64,000 nt of DNA from Adiantum capillus-veneris (GCA_014529385.2 CM043952.1:72012799-72076798), one strand, 5' to 3'. Positions 35,042 through 46,807 are shown, counted from the first letter of the stretch. Notes: a model not told the origin generated them from the sequence alone. A program made the numbers and translations.

Positions 35042-35355
35042 TTGCTAATCCTGTCGAAATCGATATTGTCCAAGTCAAAATCGATCCGAGTACATGATGT
35101 TTTTCACGTCAGCTTACTCAAGAAGTATGTACCTGATCCACAACATATTCTTGATGATTCTCTATTATCTACCTCTATCGATGGAACTTTTGAAGTATAT
35201 CCTGAAGTGATACTTCAGAGCAGAACCAAGCCTTTACGTAATCAAACCATTATTGAACACCTTGTTAAATGGTCAACGTATCCTCAGGAAGATGCCACTT
35301 GGGAACGTGATGATGTAATGAGACTAAATTATCCAGATTTCATGTCGAGGTGAGG
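35042..35355 (+). pseudogene. chromodomain end of the outer Gypsy polyprotein
   Basis: The frame resumes after the nested element with RVHDVFHVSLLKKYVPDPQH, the integrase tail, and goes into LVKWSTYPQEDATWERDD, the chromodomain core. It ends at a TGA at 35353-35355, 24 bases before the 3' LTR. The part between this and FARLFEEGD at 31256 is lost. Confidence 0.88.
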
Positions 35356-35379
35356 ACACCTTTTTTAAGTGTGGGAGGA

Positions 35380-38300
35380 TGTCAGATCCCCAATTTTTGG
35401 GTCTCTTCTAAAAATAAGAAAAATAGCTCTCAATATGTATTTTGCCAAATGACTTAAGATGCTTGATTGACAGTATTGGAAGGTTCTAAAGTAAAAATCA
35501 AGGTCGTTTCCATGTTCCATAGGTTATACAGACGTTTGGTTCAGTTTTGGAAAAATCCGCTATTTTTAGCTTTTTCATGTTTTTAGGTGTTTTTTTGCAA
35601 AAAGCAAGGTCGGATCCTTGATCTACGTGTTCTGGGGAAGCTATAGTCCAATTTTGTAAAAATCTACTTTTGGAGTGCTTTTCACACTATTTTTTAGATT
35701 TTCATGATTTTTAGTGCCTTTTAGTGAAAAGCGAATCCGCTTTCTTATTCCAATGGACGAGGGGACCCCGTGGTTCAATTTTAGAAATTTTTGCGTTTTT
35801 TTGTTTTTTTTGCTATTTTCAACTTTTCATGTTGTTCGGCGTTTTTGAAAAGCAATGTGCTTTTTATGACGACCTAAACATAAAAATATTAATTTTAGTT
35901 TAGGTCGGATTTAAAAAGGATCACCCAGAGCACGGGACCAAACGCGATTTTTACGAGAATTATTTTTATAAAAAGCGATATCGTAAATACGCCAAGACAG
36001 TACGGGAAAGTCATAATTATGTCGGTACATTACGGTGAAGCATAGTCTAGCTACGGTTTCCATCAGTTAGCCGGATACTATTCAATTGGTCAATTTTGCT
36101 GTAAAATTGAATGGTAAGTGGGAAAGTTGACCACCAAAAGCAATGGCTTGGTTTTAGGAAAGTTCCCAAAAGCATGAAGCTATTCCTACTGTGAAACTAG
36201 CGCTAGTTGTAGCTTGGGGCACACTCTGGGCAGTTGGAGAACCTATAAATTGGCATAGAGTGCTCAGTTTTCAGTGTCGTCTGTTGTGTCTACTACCGCA
36301 AGGCTTCACGTATCTATTATACAGAGTGGTACAAGCTCTTCATCACCATCTCCATAAGCTCTTCTCTCTCTCGAGAAGAAAAAAAAAGGATACTCTCTCT
36401 CTAATTGCTTACTATCTCCTCTCTCGTTTCTCTGTGTACACGCTCTTCGGAAGCATTCGTGGTGAATACATGTACGTAGCTCTCATCACCGCTCTCTTGC
36501 GGCAAAGCAAGAATCATTTCGACAGCCCCTAATCGATTCAAAAGCACGGTGAGAAGCTTTAAACTCCATAGCCATCATCTCTCTCTCTCTCTCTATGTCG
36601 TTTTCCTGTGGAGTCACCATCACAGTGATTGTTTTTTTCATTTACGAGTGCATGTATGGATTAACCGAGTACGTATGACATTTTTCCATGATTATTTCTT
36701 CATGTTTAACACATTTATTTATGCACATGATGCACTTATGATCACGTACATGCATAAAAAAACGCTTTTCGTTTCACGTCATAGAGGCGATAGGAACAGT
36801 GTTTTGGTCATAAATCACAAACCGTTATGAATCAGCCCGAACCCTTTATCCTAGAGATAAAACACATCATTTAAAACATTTTATCTCTTTGGTGTCATAT
36901 GAAAAACACGCATGAGCTAAGAGATATGGTCAAAAAACAGCTTGTTGTCCACTACACAACCAATTTTTTGACTCTAGGCTCCTTGGAGAACCACTGTATA
37001 GATTCACCGGATGGGCAAAAACCCACTTAGCCAATTGAAATGCTTGATGAAACTTGTTGATGAATGTATTTAGGTCTCCGTTATCACCTCAGGGATACGA
37101 GTTATTAATTGTTCCAGAACCGGTTTTACCTACATGTGTAGGGGTGCTACCAAGGGGGGTACCATATGTCGTCGTCAGTTAACCGAGCTGTTTATGTATG
37201 ATTTATGGGTTGTTAGGTGAGCTAATTTCAACTATTAGATAGTCATAAACACATATGAGAGTATATGGTTAAACATCCCGAACCGCACAGGCAAATATGA
37301 TTAAAGCGGCTTTTTTTTAAGGTTACCATTTGTTGTGTAAGTACCATATGGGTAAAGTGATGTGATAGAGTGATAGTCTATATTATGGAGCTGAGCTTGA
37401 TGCATTGGTTTGATGTTAAATACTTCCATTTGCGTGTTTTTCATGCTCCCAAAAATGCCAAAATTTTTCTTTTGTGCATATGTGTGGAGTTATGTTTTAT
37501 GGTTGACCTAAAGGTCGGAGCTGTTTTGCATCATGTTTGTGGTGATGGATGTTATCATATGATGTATGTGAATTCATGGACTGATGTGGATGCCTCATAT
37601 GCATGGTTATGATTGTTATCCACCTTTTTAGGTCAAGACTAGCTTTATGTGCTAGGAAGGTGAAGTGCAAATGTGATGCATCAACTTTGCATGGTTTGAT
37701 GTTGTCAAAATTAGATTTTTTTTACCATGATTAGTTGTTGGTTGGACTCTTTTTATGCATGAAAGAATCACGTCTTAAGAGTCATATGTGTATGGACTCC
37801 GATTGATTGCAAGAGTTATGTCAAACTCTAAGTGTGGGAGTTGCTTCAGTGTGATTATGATTTATGGTTAAGGGTTAAGGATTATGGTTGAAATTTTATG
37901 GTGGAAGCCGGTGTGGCTCATGGTTTTTTTTCCTCTGGATATGGTTATGCTGCCGAAATTTTTGCAGCCATGTTATGTTCTAAAGTGGTTATGTAGGATT
38001 TGTCGTGCCTCACCCAAGTTGGGTGTAGTGTTCACCCGTGTGATATGATTGGATTATGGTTTATGGTTTTTTGGGATTCGATCATGAAGCTATCTAGATG
38101 GTTTCATGTAAGGGTAGAGACCCTGTACAGTCTAACTGCTTGGAAAAGATTGTTTATGCATATGAAAAATGCTATTGTGATTGGACTCATGTGTTATGTT
38201 TCTCATGACAGTGTCGCTACAAAACTAGGATCACCTACATCGCTTAGCCTTATACTAAAGGGTCGTTGACCTGGGGCTTTGCTGGATCGGGGGTGTTGCT

Positions 38301-38531
38301 TAGGTCTTCGTTCTCTCTGTCCATAGTAGAGTGGATGTTGATGGGTAAACCGATCGATCTGTACACATGGTCCGGTGCTCTGCTAGTTATTTTGTCATAA
38401 ACTTTTTTTTTATGTTATGGTATACCCAGTTTTGTCATTGCATTATACATGGTTGCCTGATCCATTTAGAAGGGACACTTAAACTGTTGTCATTTTCTCA
38501 TGTCTCTGTGAACTCTATTTCACCCTCCACT

Positions 38532-38571
<40 letters not shown>

Positions 38572-38839
38572 CGCGACGCGGTGTACACATATATTCACCC
38601 TCCACAAAGTTATATATTTTTTTAGTACACTTTCATTCACAACACCCATTCAGAGGTAGCACTAGTCGCTAGGTACCTCTGGATGCAGTCCAACTCATGG
38701 CCTGAACTCCATGCTTGGTTGGGCGCTGAGAACTCCACCCCTATGCAAATGCTTCCGCAACTCTGATATATATTGAAAATTGTATGAAAGTGTAAATGGA
38801 ATATTTTGTGCATAGACCCCCGGGGAGGGGTATCTCTTA
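35380..38839 (+). repeat. 3' LTR of the outer Gypsy, 3.46 kb
   Basis: It runs from TGTCAGATCCCC to ggtatctctta. A likely promoter is CCTATAAATTGG at about 36243, followed by transcribed-type sequence. It contains a CT run at 38536-38568. The reading frames inside are short and not conserved between the two LTRs, so no gene is called. Confidence 0.75.
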
Positions 38840-39613
38840 TCTTAAGTCAAAGAAGAGATAACACCTCTTAGTCGAGATGTGCATACCACTTGTTATGAGT
38901 TTTTTCTACAATTGTAGGTGAAATGTGAATGCATAGAAAAATGCAAGGGAGAGGTGGATACAGTTAGAGTGGTCTTAGATAGCAACTTTAAGAGTAAAGG
39001 CAAAGATGATGTGATTATGCGTGATTCTTTTTCAATTATAATAAGACTTTGGGAGATTTTATATATTGCTCTAGTTAACGTTGTTGTTGCAGAAAGGCAT
39101 TTTCTCTTCAAAACACCATAATGAAAGCTCACAGACCAGCGTGAATGCCACAGGGAATTCACTAAGGGCTACCATATGGTAGCAAATGAGTGTAAGAGAT
39201 GGGGATTTTACAAGGAAGAAAAGGTGTATTTTTTATAGAATGTCCCACATATAGAGGTAAAAAAAGGGTATTTCATGCGTGTGCAATTGAGTCCCTTGAA
39301 TAATACTACTAGAGAATTTGTCGCGCGTGAATATAATTACACTTGAAAACTACATGTTTGAAGGCATGAATGGTCCCAAAATCAAAGCGGACATCCGCTG
39401 GGATGATGAAATTTCCTTGTGGAGCAAGAAGAAGAGAAATAATAAACACATTATAATATATGCTTTGCTATATAACATATTGTGTTTCTACGTTTTGTCG
39501 ACAAACTACTGGCAAAGTTCAAGCGATATTGTCAACTCTCACCATTTCGGACTCCTTCTTTGTAGCTACTAGTTTGCAGCATGGTGCCATACTTTCTAAG
39601 TTTCATTCTTGAG
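38840..39613. other. no secure gene; one possible degraded exon near 38920-39120
   Basis: At 38918-39118 a 67-codon plus-strand frame (ECIEKCKGEVDTVRVVLDSN) follows a pyrimidine-rich stretch ending in TTGTAG, which looks like a splice acceptor. No homology is recognised and support is weak. Confidence 0.2.
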
Positions 39614-40147
39614 AAACTCCATGTGAAATGTATGCTTGTATAGTTAGGTAATCTCTTGACTCTTATTGCCATTACTATATCTTTTTATTTGATTGACACT
39701 ACGCGAAATCCTTCCAAAAACTTTTTGATTTAATAATAGCAAGCTTGGAAATCAACTTGCTTATTTGACTTGCAAGTCCATGTGAAACAGTGTTCAGGAA
39801 AAATGTATCTCATCTTAATATCGTGCCGTTTACAATTTCAAAAATGCCCGTTGAGGGCAAGGGGAAAAGGAAAAACTTTGCCCTAAAATAGAGAAAATAG
39901 TGTAAAAAATCAAGGAAAATAACCCTTTTCAAAACCTCCTCTTGGCAAATTCAAGGAAAGGAATTTTCTATGTTTGAAAAAATGATTTTTCTCGAACACT
40001 GATGTGAAATGTTTGCTTGTATAGTTGGGTGATCTCTTGAGGAGTCTTATTGCTATTACTATATATTTTTATTTGATCGACACTATGCGAAATCCTTCCA
40101 AACACTTTTTAATTTAATAATAGAAAGCTTGGAAATTGACTTGCTTG
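39614..40147. repeat. tandem duplication (about 165 bp unit) interrupted by a MITE
   Basis: CCATGTGAAATGTATGCTTG... at 39614 recurs as CCATGTGAAA (39778-39787) plus TGTTTGCTTG... (from 40010). Both copies share TTTTTATTTGATYGACACTA and AATCCTTCCAAA. The second copy is split by the hAT-type MITE, so the duplication came before the MITE insertion. Confidence 0.85.
39788..40001. mobile_element. hAT-type MITE, 214 bp, with 8-bp target duplication
   Basis: The ends are CAGTGTTCAGGAAAAATG and, reversed, CAGTGTTCGAGAAAAATC, inverted repeats of about 17 bp. The flanks are identical 8-mers, ATGTGAAA at 39780-39787 and at 40002-40009. An 8-bp duplication and CAGTG-type ends fit the hAT superfamily. 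It has no coding capacity, so it must be moved by another element's transposase. Confidence 0.88.
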
Positions 40148-40489
40148 CACAAGAAGGATCATGATTCAATAGCATGCTTTCTTTACAGACAATTATATAG
40201 CTGAGACGCTCATTTGTAATACTCTATTCCATGTCGACTACGGTGATTTTTGTTAGACCAAGAGTAGGAGGTAGTGTTGATGATATTAAATATCATTTGT
40301 TTTTCTTGACACAAGGAATTTTTCTCTTCCTTTAGAGGAGCGAGCAAATTACGGGGTATCTAGTGACAATTGGTGCATTTTTTGCCTCACACGACAAATT
40401 CACAAGAAGATTTAGAATTTTTCATGTAGGAAAAGGGAGCCTTTTTCAGTGTTTTTCATACAATGCATAACATCATGAGCTTCTGTTTG

Positions 40490-40600
40490 GGAGGCACCGC
40501 ATACCTGGCTAGATACGATTGGGGCCAGGGGACCGCCAGCCCCCACCGGGCCAGCAATCCCTTGCCCCCAACATACATAGCTAGGTATGCCGTGCCTCCC
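40490..40600. mobile_element. foldback element (copy 1)
   Basis: The left arm GGAGGCACCGCATACCTGGC and the reverse complement of the right arm, GGAGGCACGGCATACCTAGC, match over about 40 bp with few differences. The centre is GC-rich. Related copies lie at 54481-54599 and 54635-54742. Confidence 0.75.
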
Positions 40601-40604
40601 TGAG

Positions 40605-41000
40605 GTAAGTCATAATGTGGGAATTATTGTGAGAATCTGTCCAAAACTTCTTGTGAAAGGAAGAAGTGTATGATGACCCTTCCTCTCCAAAGGCTAACTA
40701 GGGGAATTTCCCTTTCTCAGGAAGGACAAGGGCACCCTTCACTTTCTAGGCATGGATCTCAGATTTCCTAAGTAGGTTCCTAAATTTTTTGTCACTCTCT
40801 CAATGAAATCTTCCATGAAATTAATTAGGAGCAGCTACAAGATTTTAAAGGAAAAAAGACCACGAAATGAAACATGAGCTTCTCACATCCTCTTTCCCCA
40901 TACCTTAAATGATAAATCATTTGACTTTAAGACTTTTCATTTCCTACATGAGCACCCTTCGCTTTCCCGCATTGTAAATGTTTTGCAAGGTTGTTCATTT
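40605..41000. other. no recognisable gene
   Basis: AT-rich DNA between the foldback element and the Helitron 3' end. Nothing else is visible. Confidence 0.4.
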
Positions 41001-41008
41001 TTCCAAAA

Positions 41009-41037
41009 CTAGTATGTGACCCGCGCGTTGCTGCGGC
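41009..41037 (-). other. Helitron A 3' terminus (hairpin and CTAG)
   Basis: The terminus is identical over 29 bases to that of Helitron B at 47093-47120. Rolling-circle transposons need this hairpin as a termination signal. Confidence 0.75.
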
Positions 41038-41302
41038 CAAAGAAACATCGTTTCTATTCTTGTAGGTATATCTTCTCTTCCAAGTGAAACACTATCAATA
41101 CTCTACTCCTACATGTATATTCTATTACATTTCTAAAAGTAATGCATTACGCAACCTCTTGAAGATTCTAAAAAACATAAATATATGTAAGATTATACAG
41201 AGCATTCTTTGATACCAAGCTTGGGAGCTTCTCATAGACATTGTTTTTCATAAGGTGCTAGCCCTTGTTCAAAAAACTTAGGAGTGCTCTACTTCTATTG
41301 TG

Positions 41303-41306
<4 letters not shown>

Positions 41307-41338
<32 letters not shown>
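41307..41338 (+). repeat. (AG)n microsatellite
   Basis: A short AG run inside Helitron A. Confidence 0.95.
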
Positions 41339-41340
<2 letters not shown>

Positions 41341-42376
41341 TCCTCCTTCTGGTGTATCTTGGTTTAGCAATGCTACCAATGTTGATTATACAGATTAGGC
41401 AGTTAGCATGGTATGAAGAGATGAAAGCCGTCTGAAATCAATATAACAATAAAGCTTTTTTTGAAAAAGTTCTAGAATTGGTTTCAACAACATGAACACA
41501 ATTGAATTCAATGTCTCTACTCCATTCTCTTACTTACTTCTATCCTTGCGTCTTTTTTATAAGCAAGACATGGTAGAAGTGTACATCATAACTTCTTATA
41601 TGGCAAGAAGACCATCTTTCCCTTGGTCTACCTAGAGTTGACAAAAGTGCTACCAAGTTGAGAAGTACAAACTAGGTAAGCCAGCAAGTTTTTAAAGATA
41701 AAGGCCCATAATTGCTACAGTGTGTTATTATAAAACTTTTCATGTTTAAGAGTAAAGTTGTGGAAATATAAGGGCTCATAGTTTCCAATGTACCAAAAAA
41801 GCTTCAAGTTTCAAAGAGATGAGATAACGTTCTTTTAATATTAAGAATGTGATTACATCTATGCTTCTCTCTAGATGTTTCTCTTGGATCTCTATCTATG
41901 TTCACAAGCATTGTAATGGTTTACGTCATCACCTAATCACAACAATACATAAGCAGCTTAGTATGATAAGGTACGCACTATTTGTTCATGTACACCTTCA
42001 CATCATTTGCATCTTAAAGTGTGATAGAAATGAAATCAAAGTAAGGTTGCTCAATTGTTTATTTTTGTAGGAGTTTTGGGCATTATGCTAAACTGAAGGA
42101 TGTGGTGTAAAATTGAGGCTGTGACTAAAATCATGCATGCCATTGATCTCTATCTATCTTTATCCTCTAATTACAAAACCATTTGAGAGAGCAGATTGTA
42201 TTCAACCAACTTGAGCCTATTTCCTTGTGCACAATCTATATTATACCAACCATTTGGCTTAATTGTTGCTCTGTTAAATCTGTGATTGGACATTGAGGCA
42301 ATGTAGGACAGCCTCTTTTTGTGTACACATTAGGTTCCTTGAAAATTTGAGAATATGAGTATCATACCCTACTTGA

Positions 42377-42458
42377 GTACACACACACACACACACAAAT
42401 ACATACTACATATATGTATAAATATATATACATACATATATATACACGTGTGTGTGTG

Positions 42459-42494
<36 letters not shown>

Positions 42495-42511
42495 TGCATA
42501 TATGTGTATTT

Positions 42512-42603
<92 letters not shown>
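42377..42603 (+). repeat. (CA)n-(TG)n-(TA)n compound tract
   Basis: CA runs (42380-42398, 42463-42490) face a (TG)n run (42517-42562), followed by (TA)n (42570-42602). The CA and TG runs are complementary and about 30 bases apart, so the strand can fold into a long hairpin. Confidence 0.9.
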
Positions 42604-42605
<2 letters not shown>

Positions 42606-42686
42606 TTATATCGAAATTTATCATATAGGTCTTGAAGCCTCTTGTTGTTGTTATAGTACAATAACTATGACATTTAAAACTTTTAT

Positions 42687-42707
42687 CCCCCCCCCCCCCC
42701 CCAAAAC

Positions 42708-42780
<73 letters not shown>
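42687..42780 (+). repeat. poly-C, (CT)n and (CA)n tracts
   Basis: C16 at 42687-42702, then CT and CA runs at 42711-42779 in the order CT then CA. Confidence 0.95.
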
Positions 42781-42782
<2 letters not shown>

Positions 42783-42999
42783 TATTCAACACACAATGTC
42801 TAAGTGCCCTCCACATTCACATCAACCAAGCACAAATCTATCTTTTGGATCAACAATATGTCTACCTTTTCGAGTGTAAGATCGAACAACTAATGAAGTG
42901 TAGTTACTCTCCACATTCTTGTGGCATGACCAAGGACAAATCTCCTTCTAGTTGATCATGCCAAGCTCCAACATATTCCTCCTAGTCATGGCGAGTTTA

Positions 43000-43000
<1 letters not shown>

Positions 43001-43035
<35 letters not shown>
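43001..43035 (+). repeat. poly-C tract, 35 bp
   Basis: The longest cytosine run in the window. The true length may differ from the assembly. Confidence 0.9.
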
Positions 43036-43036
<1 letters not shown>

Positions 43037-44261
43037 TCTCTATCTATGTGTGTGTGTTCAAGATCATCAAGTCAATTTGAGGTCTCTTGGGAATGAATTA
43101 AGTAATGCGTTCCCTTCGCATGATGTCTTGCTTTAACATCCTATGTTTCTCTCTAAGGAGGCAGTGAATTTGCGATTAGGCTAGAGACGTCCCCCTCACA
43201 CAATTAATATGGGACCCTGCTGAGTGGTAGTAGCCCTCTAAATAGACTAATAGAGAGATGGTATCCTTCTATGATAATAGTGTTTGCATTGAACGACCAA
43301 TTCTTTAGATGCATTAGCATCCCCTCTCGCCATCCTTACCACTCAAGGCATTGGTCATAATAGCAACTCTCCTATGCTTCTCTCATGTAGTTTTGGTCTT
43401 GCATTTGGGGCATCACATTCAACTAAATCATCAATTGCTATTTGTTGGCACTTAGGATGCATGTACCGGCCATGAACCAACATGCCAACATTACACCACA
43501 TAGTAGTAGAAGAAACTTTGCCATTGGTATGCACAACTGATTTGGTGAGCAGTGCATCATTTGCTTCTCAAAGGAAATATTCATGATGGGTGTGTGACTG
43601 GGGGTGATTTCATGGCTATAGCAACTTTGTCTCTATATGTGGATAAATTTCAAAATTTACAGGTTGGATTGCATTCAATCTAGCTAGCATGTAAGGCGCA
43701 TATTGTTTGTTTGTGTACATTTGGGCACCATTGGCACCTTAAAATGTGAGGGCAATGAAAGCAAAAAAATTCACTCAATCGTTTCTCTTTGCAAGAGTTT
43801 TGGGCATCGTGCTAAAAGAAAGGGCGTGCTGCAAAACACACACACACACACATGGAGCACACATGCACGTTCTTCTTTGAAAGAGAAGAGTGTATTCAAC
43901 CATTCATATGCTTGCCCTTACCCATCTTTTATACCATAGCAGTCATTTGGCTTAGCTCCCACTCCCTTAAATGTGAGACAGAGCATTGAGGCACTACATG
44001 GAGGAGAGACTCTTTTTTGTACGCAAATTATATCCCTTAACTATTTGAGAGTGCGATCATCATACCCTACATGAGTGCTCAGCTTTTGATCACATCAAAC
44101 TTGCTTTACCCACATTTTAGCCCATACCATGGCCTACATACCTTTCTCTCCTAGCCACCTCATGGATTTAACTTGTTAGTGGCCACCCTTATATCCATAG
44201 TCTTCAAGCAATTTACATGTTGTACTTGGTCCCATAGGTCAATCTGAACTTTAAGGATAAT

Positions 44262-44274
44262 CTCTCTCTCTATC

Positions 44275-44325
<51 letters not shown>

Positions 44326-44484
44326 CCCCGTTAACCTTTGAGGTCATTGTGATTGTTTCTATGATATTAAATTTATGTCCCCCTCTCCTTGTATAAGTAT
44401 GTGAGCATGCAAGCCCTTGAGTTCAAGAATCAACGTTTAGGCCTCTTGTGATCTTCTTCTTCTTCTTCTTCTTCTTCTTCTTCT

Positions 44485-44525
<41 letters not shown>

Positions 44526-44655
44526 ACTTGCTATGCAACATGACGACTTGTTGCCAACAATATTTGGATTGGATAAGGTTTGCCTAAACTTAATAGCTGA
44601 GAATCGGGATTAGTCAGTCTCAAGATTAACGGGTCTCAAATCATGTCACTATGAA

Positions 44656-44722
<67 letters not shown>
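44262..44722 (+). repeat. three pyrimidine tracts
   Basis: (CT)n at about 44262-44321, (CTT)n then (CT)n at about 44453-44521, and (CT)n at 44661-44722. Intervening DNA shows no gene. Confidence 0.93.
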
Positions 44723-44723
<1 letters not shown>

Positions 44724-45273
44724 GTTGCATGTCTAATTTTTAGTATTAAAATGAAGCATGTGAGAGGCTAAGAGCCTGGTCGCGTGTACCAGCGAGCCTG
44801 CTTTCTACCCGGGCAGGAGCCGGATCTTCTCTCTCTACCTATCTAATTGTGGCAGTTAAGAGCCTCGAAAGGGGCATAGCCTTTCACGCGGTTGACTTTG
44901 TTGACTTTTGAGGCCCTCTCAGCTAGCAGGAACCTACTCAAGATCTATCTCATCACTCAGTCAAATCAAGCATTTATCTTTGAAGCCACCGGTTTTCTTG
45001 ACTTGCAAACAAAACTGGAAGGCTATTTAGCCGTTCCAAAGTGACCAGCCTCTAAATGAAAGAAAAATGACATGGAGAGAGTCCTATAATGGAGGCACAT
45101 GCATGGAGGCAGCCCTACAATAAGAGACCGGAGTCATCATTTCTAGGGGGAGGCAAAGGGCTCACATTAGGTATGCAACACCAAGGAGGATTCAAATGAG
45201 TAAAGGATTGCTAGCTCCAAGACCAAGGCCAGTATCCTCAACTGACAATGATTATCCTCCAATGCAATCACAT

Positions 45274-45490
45274 CAGTGTTTTGGAAAAATAATTTTTCAA
45301 ACATACAAAATTGATTTCCTTTAATTTTCCAAGAGGAAATTTAAAAAAAAATTAGGTTTATTTTGCAGGTTTTAACACTATTTTCTCTACTTTGGGGCAG
45401 AATTTCTCCTTTTCCCCTTGCCCTCAACCGGTATTTTTGAAATTAAAAACAGCATGATATTAAGCTGAGACACATTTTTCCCAAACACTG
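45274..45490. mobile_element. second copy of the hAT-type MITE (inverted)
   Basis: The ends are CAGTGTTTTGGAAAAAT and, reversed, CAGTGTTTGGGAAAAATG. The reverse complement follows the 39788-40001 element through ATTTTCTCTACTTTGGGGCA, TTTCCCCTTGCCCTCAA and AAACAGCATGATATTAAG-type blocks. The flanking 8-mers aatcacat and aattgaag are not a clean duplication, so it is older or rearranged. Confidence 0.78.
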
Positions 45491-45711
45491 AATTGAAGAC
45501 CCACCTTGCACGGTCGTTGCCGTGAGCACTGTAGCACCAGGAAATGCCACCTGTCCCCTTGCAAAACCCCTTTTTTCTTGCCTATGTCAGGAGTTTGAGA
45601 TGTAAAAACTTGGGAAAGCTAAAAATCTTGGATGTTCACGTTGGAGCTCTCAACATTGTAGCATCCGCTGACTCGCCAAAAAAAACAAAGAAAGTGTGGA
45701 GACGGATGTGG

Positions 45712-45714
<3 letters not shown>

Positions 45715-45761
<47 letters not shown>

Positions 45762-46175
45762 GTGTGGAGGGCCGCAACTATGAAAAAATGGAGTCCATCA
45801 GGATCAAGGGTGGTGGACAAGCAGCGGTAGAGGAGTAGGTGGCTCAGCAAGCACTTGTGGCTAGTGGGACATGTATTGGATCCAAACTCTTGGCGTCCTG
45901 GCTAGCAGAGGATTGAGGTTGTATAAGGATGTGGGGCTTGTGGCGGATCAACTATTGGCAGCCAAGGGTGTTGATAAAGGAGACTCTATGAATCTTGTTG
46001 CAGCAACATTTGAGAATTTGTACATGAAGTAAGTGGTGGGTTGTGTTCATGATTGAGTTTGGAGAAGGGGAGGGAGGGCATTCTCTGTCAAGCGCCAAGG
46101 CCAATCAATGGCGCCCTCTCTCTCTTTCGAACAAAAATAGACACACACACTCCTCAGCATGACTTAATGGGATTG

Positions 46176-46246
<71 letters not shown>
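45715..46246 (+). repeat. (CT)n tracts either side of the coding fragment
   Basis: CT runs at about 45715-45757 and 46180-46246, the latter followed by GTGTGACACACACACA. Confidence 0.93.
45779..46032 (+). pseudogene. unrecognised coding fragment carried in Helitron A
   Basis: The frame reads MESIRIKGGGQAAVEE, a TAG, then VAQQALVASGTCIGSKLLAS and WLAED. After a one-base change it reads RLYKDVGLVADQLLAAKGVD and SMNLVAATFENLYM. The last codons run into AAGTAAGTGG, which looks like a splice donor. The wording is clearly protein-like, but I do not recognise the family. Inside a non-autonomous Helitron this suggests a captured exon. The element runs on the minus strand, so the fragment is antisense to it. 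Confidence 0.4.
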
Positions 46247-46251
<5 letters not shown>

Positions 46252-46283
46252 ACACACACACACAACTGCAACAAATAACGAAG

Positions 46284-46340
46284 ACGTCTCTCTCTCTAAG
46301 ACTTGCGACCCACACAACAATGCCGTATGAAATGAAACAT

Positions 46341-46420
<80 letters not shown>

Positions 46421-46617
46421 GTATACACACACACGCATGCATGTGCGTGCGTGTGTGCACATGTTTGAGATGGACCAACTTATTGACGCGTGACATAGCT
46501 CGCTGCTTGTTATTTTTTCAAGCTGCAAAGTAGAGTCACCCTTTACAAAAACAAAAGTAATTGTCTCTCTCTCTAAGACTTGCGACCCACACGACAATGC
46601 CGTAGAAAATGAAACAT

Positions 46618-46693
<76 letters not shown>

Positions 46694-46807
46694 ACGTACA
46701 CGCGCATGTTTGAGATGGACCAACTTATTGACGCATGACATAGCTCGTTGTTCGTTATTTTTTCAAGTTGTAAAGTAGAGTCACCCTTTACAAAAACAAA
46801 AGTAATC
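46284..46807 (+). repeat. tandem duplication of a microsatellite-bearing unit
   Basis: CTCTCTAAGACTTGCGACCC, the (CT)n(CA)n run, GTTTGAGATGGACCAACTTA and AAGTAGAGTCACCCTTTACA occur twice, first at 46284-46560 and then at 46561-46807. The CT and CA run lengths differ between copies. Confidence 0.9.

Larger units (their letters stand above)
25798..38839 (+). mobile_element. Chromodomain Gypsy with long LTRs, interrupted by another Gypsy
   Basis: A plus-strand element holds gag, protease, part of reverse transcriptase, integrase and a chromodomain, flanked by long related sequences (25798-27944 and 35380-38839). The 3' LTR begins TGTCAGATCCCC directly after the purine tract aagtgtgggagga. The long LTRs, TGTCA start and chromodomain fit the Tekay/Del branch of chromoviruses, which is inference. 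The 5' LTR lacks the part matching the first 1.4 kb of the 3' LTR, and the two LTRs also differ by large indels. The copy is therefore old, rearranged and inactive. A minus-strand Gypsy sits inside it at 31259-~35040. Confidence 0.85.
41985..44080. repeat. diverged direct duplication (41985-42380 and 43695-44080)
   Basis: Both blocks share, in order, TGTTYRTGTACA, CTTAAARTGTGA, GAGTTTTGGGCATYRTGCTA, TGTATTCAACCA, CATTTGGCTTA, ACATTGAGGCA and ATCATACCCTAC. Each copy then leads into or lies near CA/CT tracts. The reading frames within are broken and do not resemble known proteins. Confidence 0.75.
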
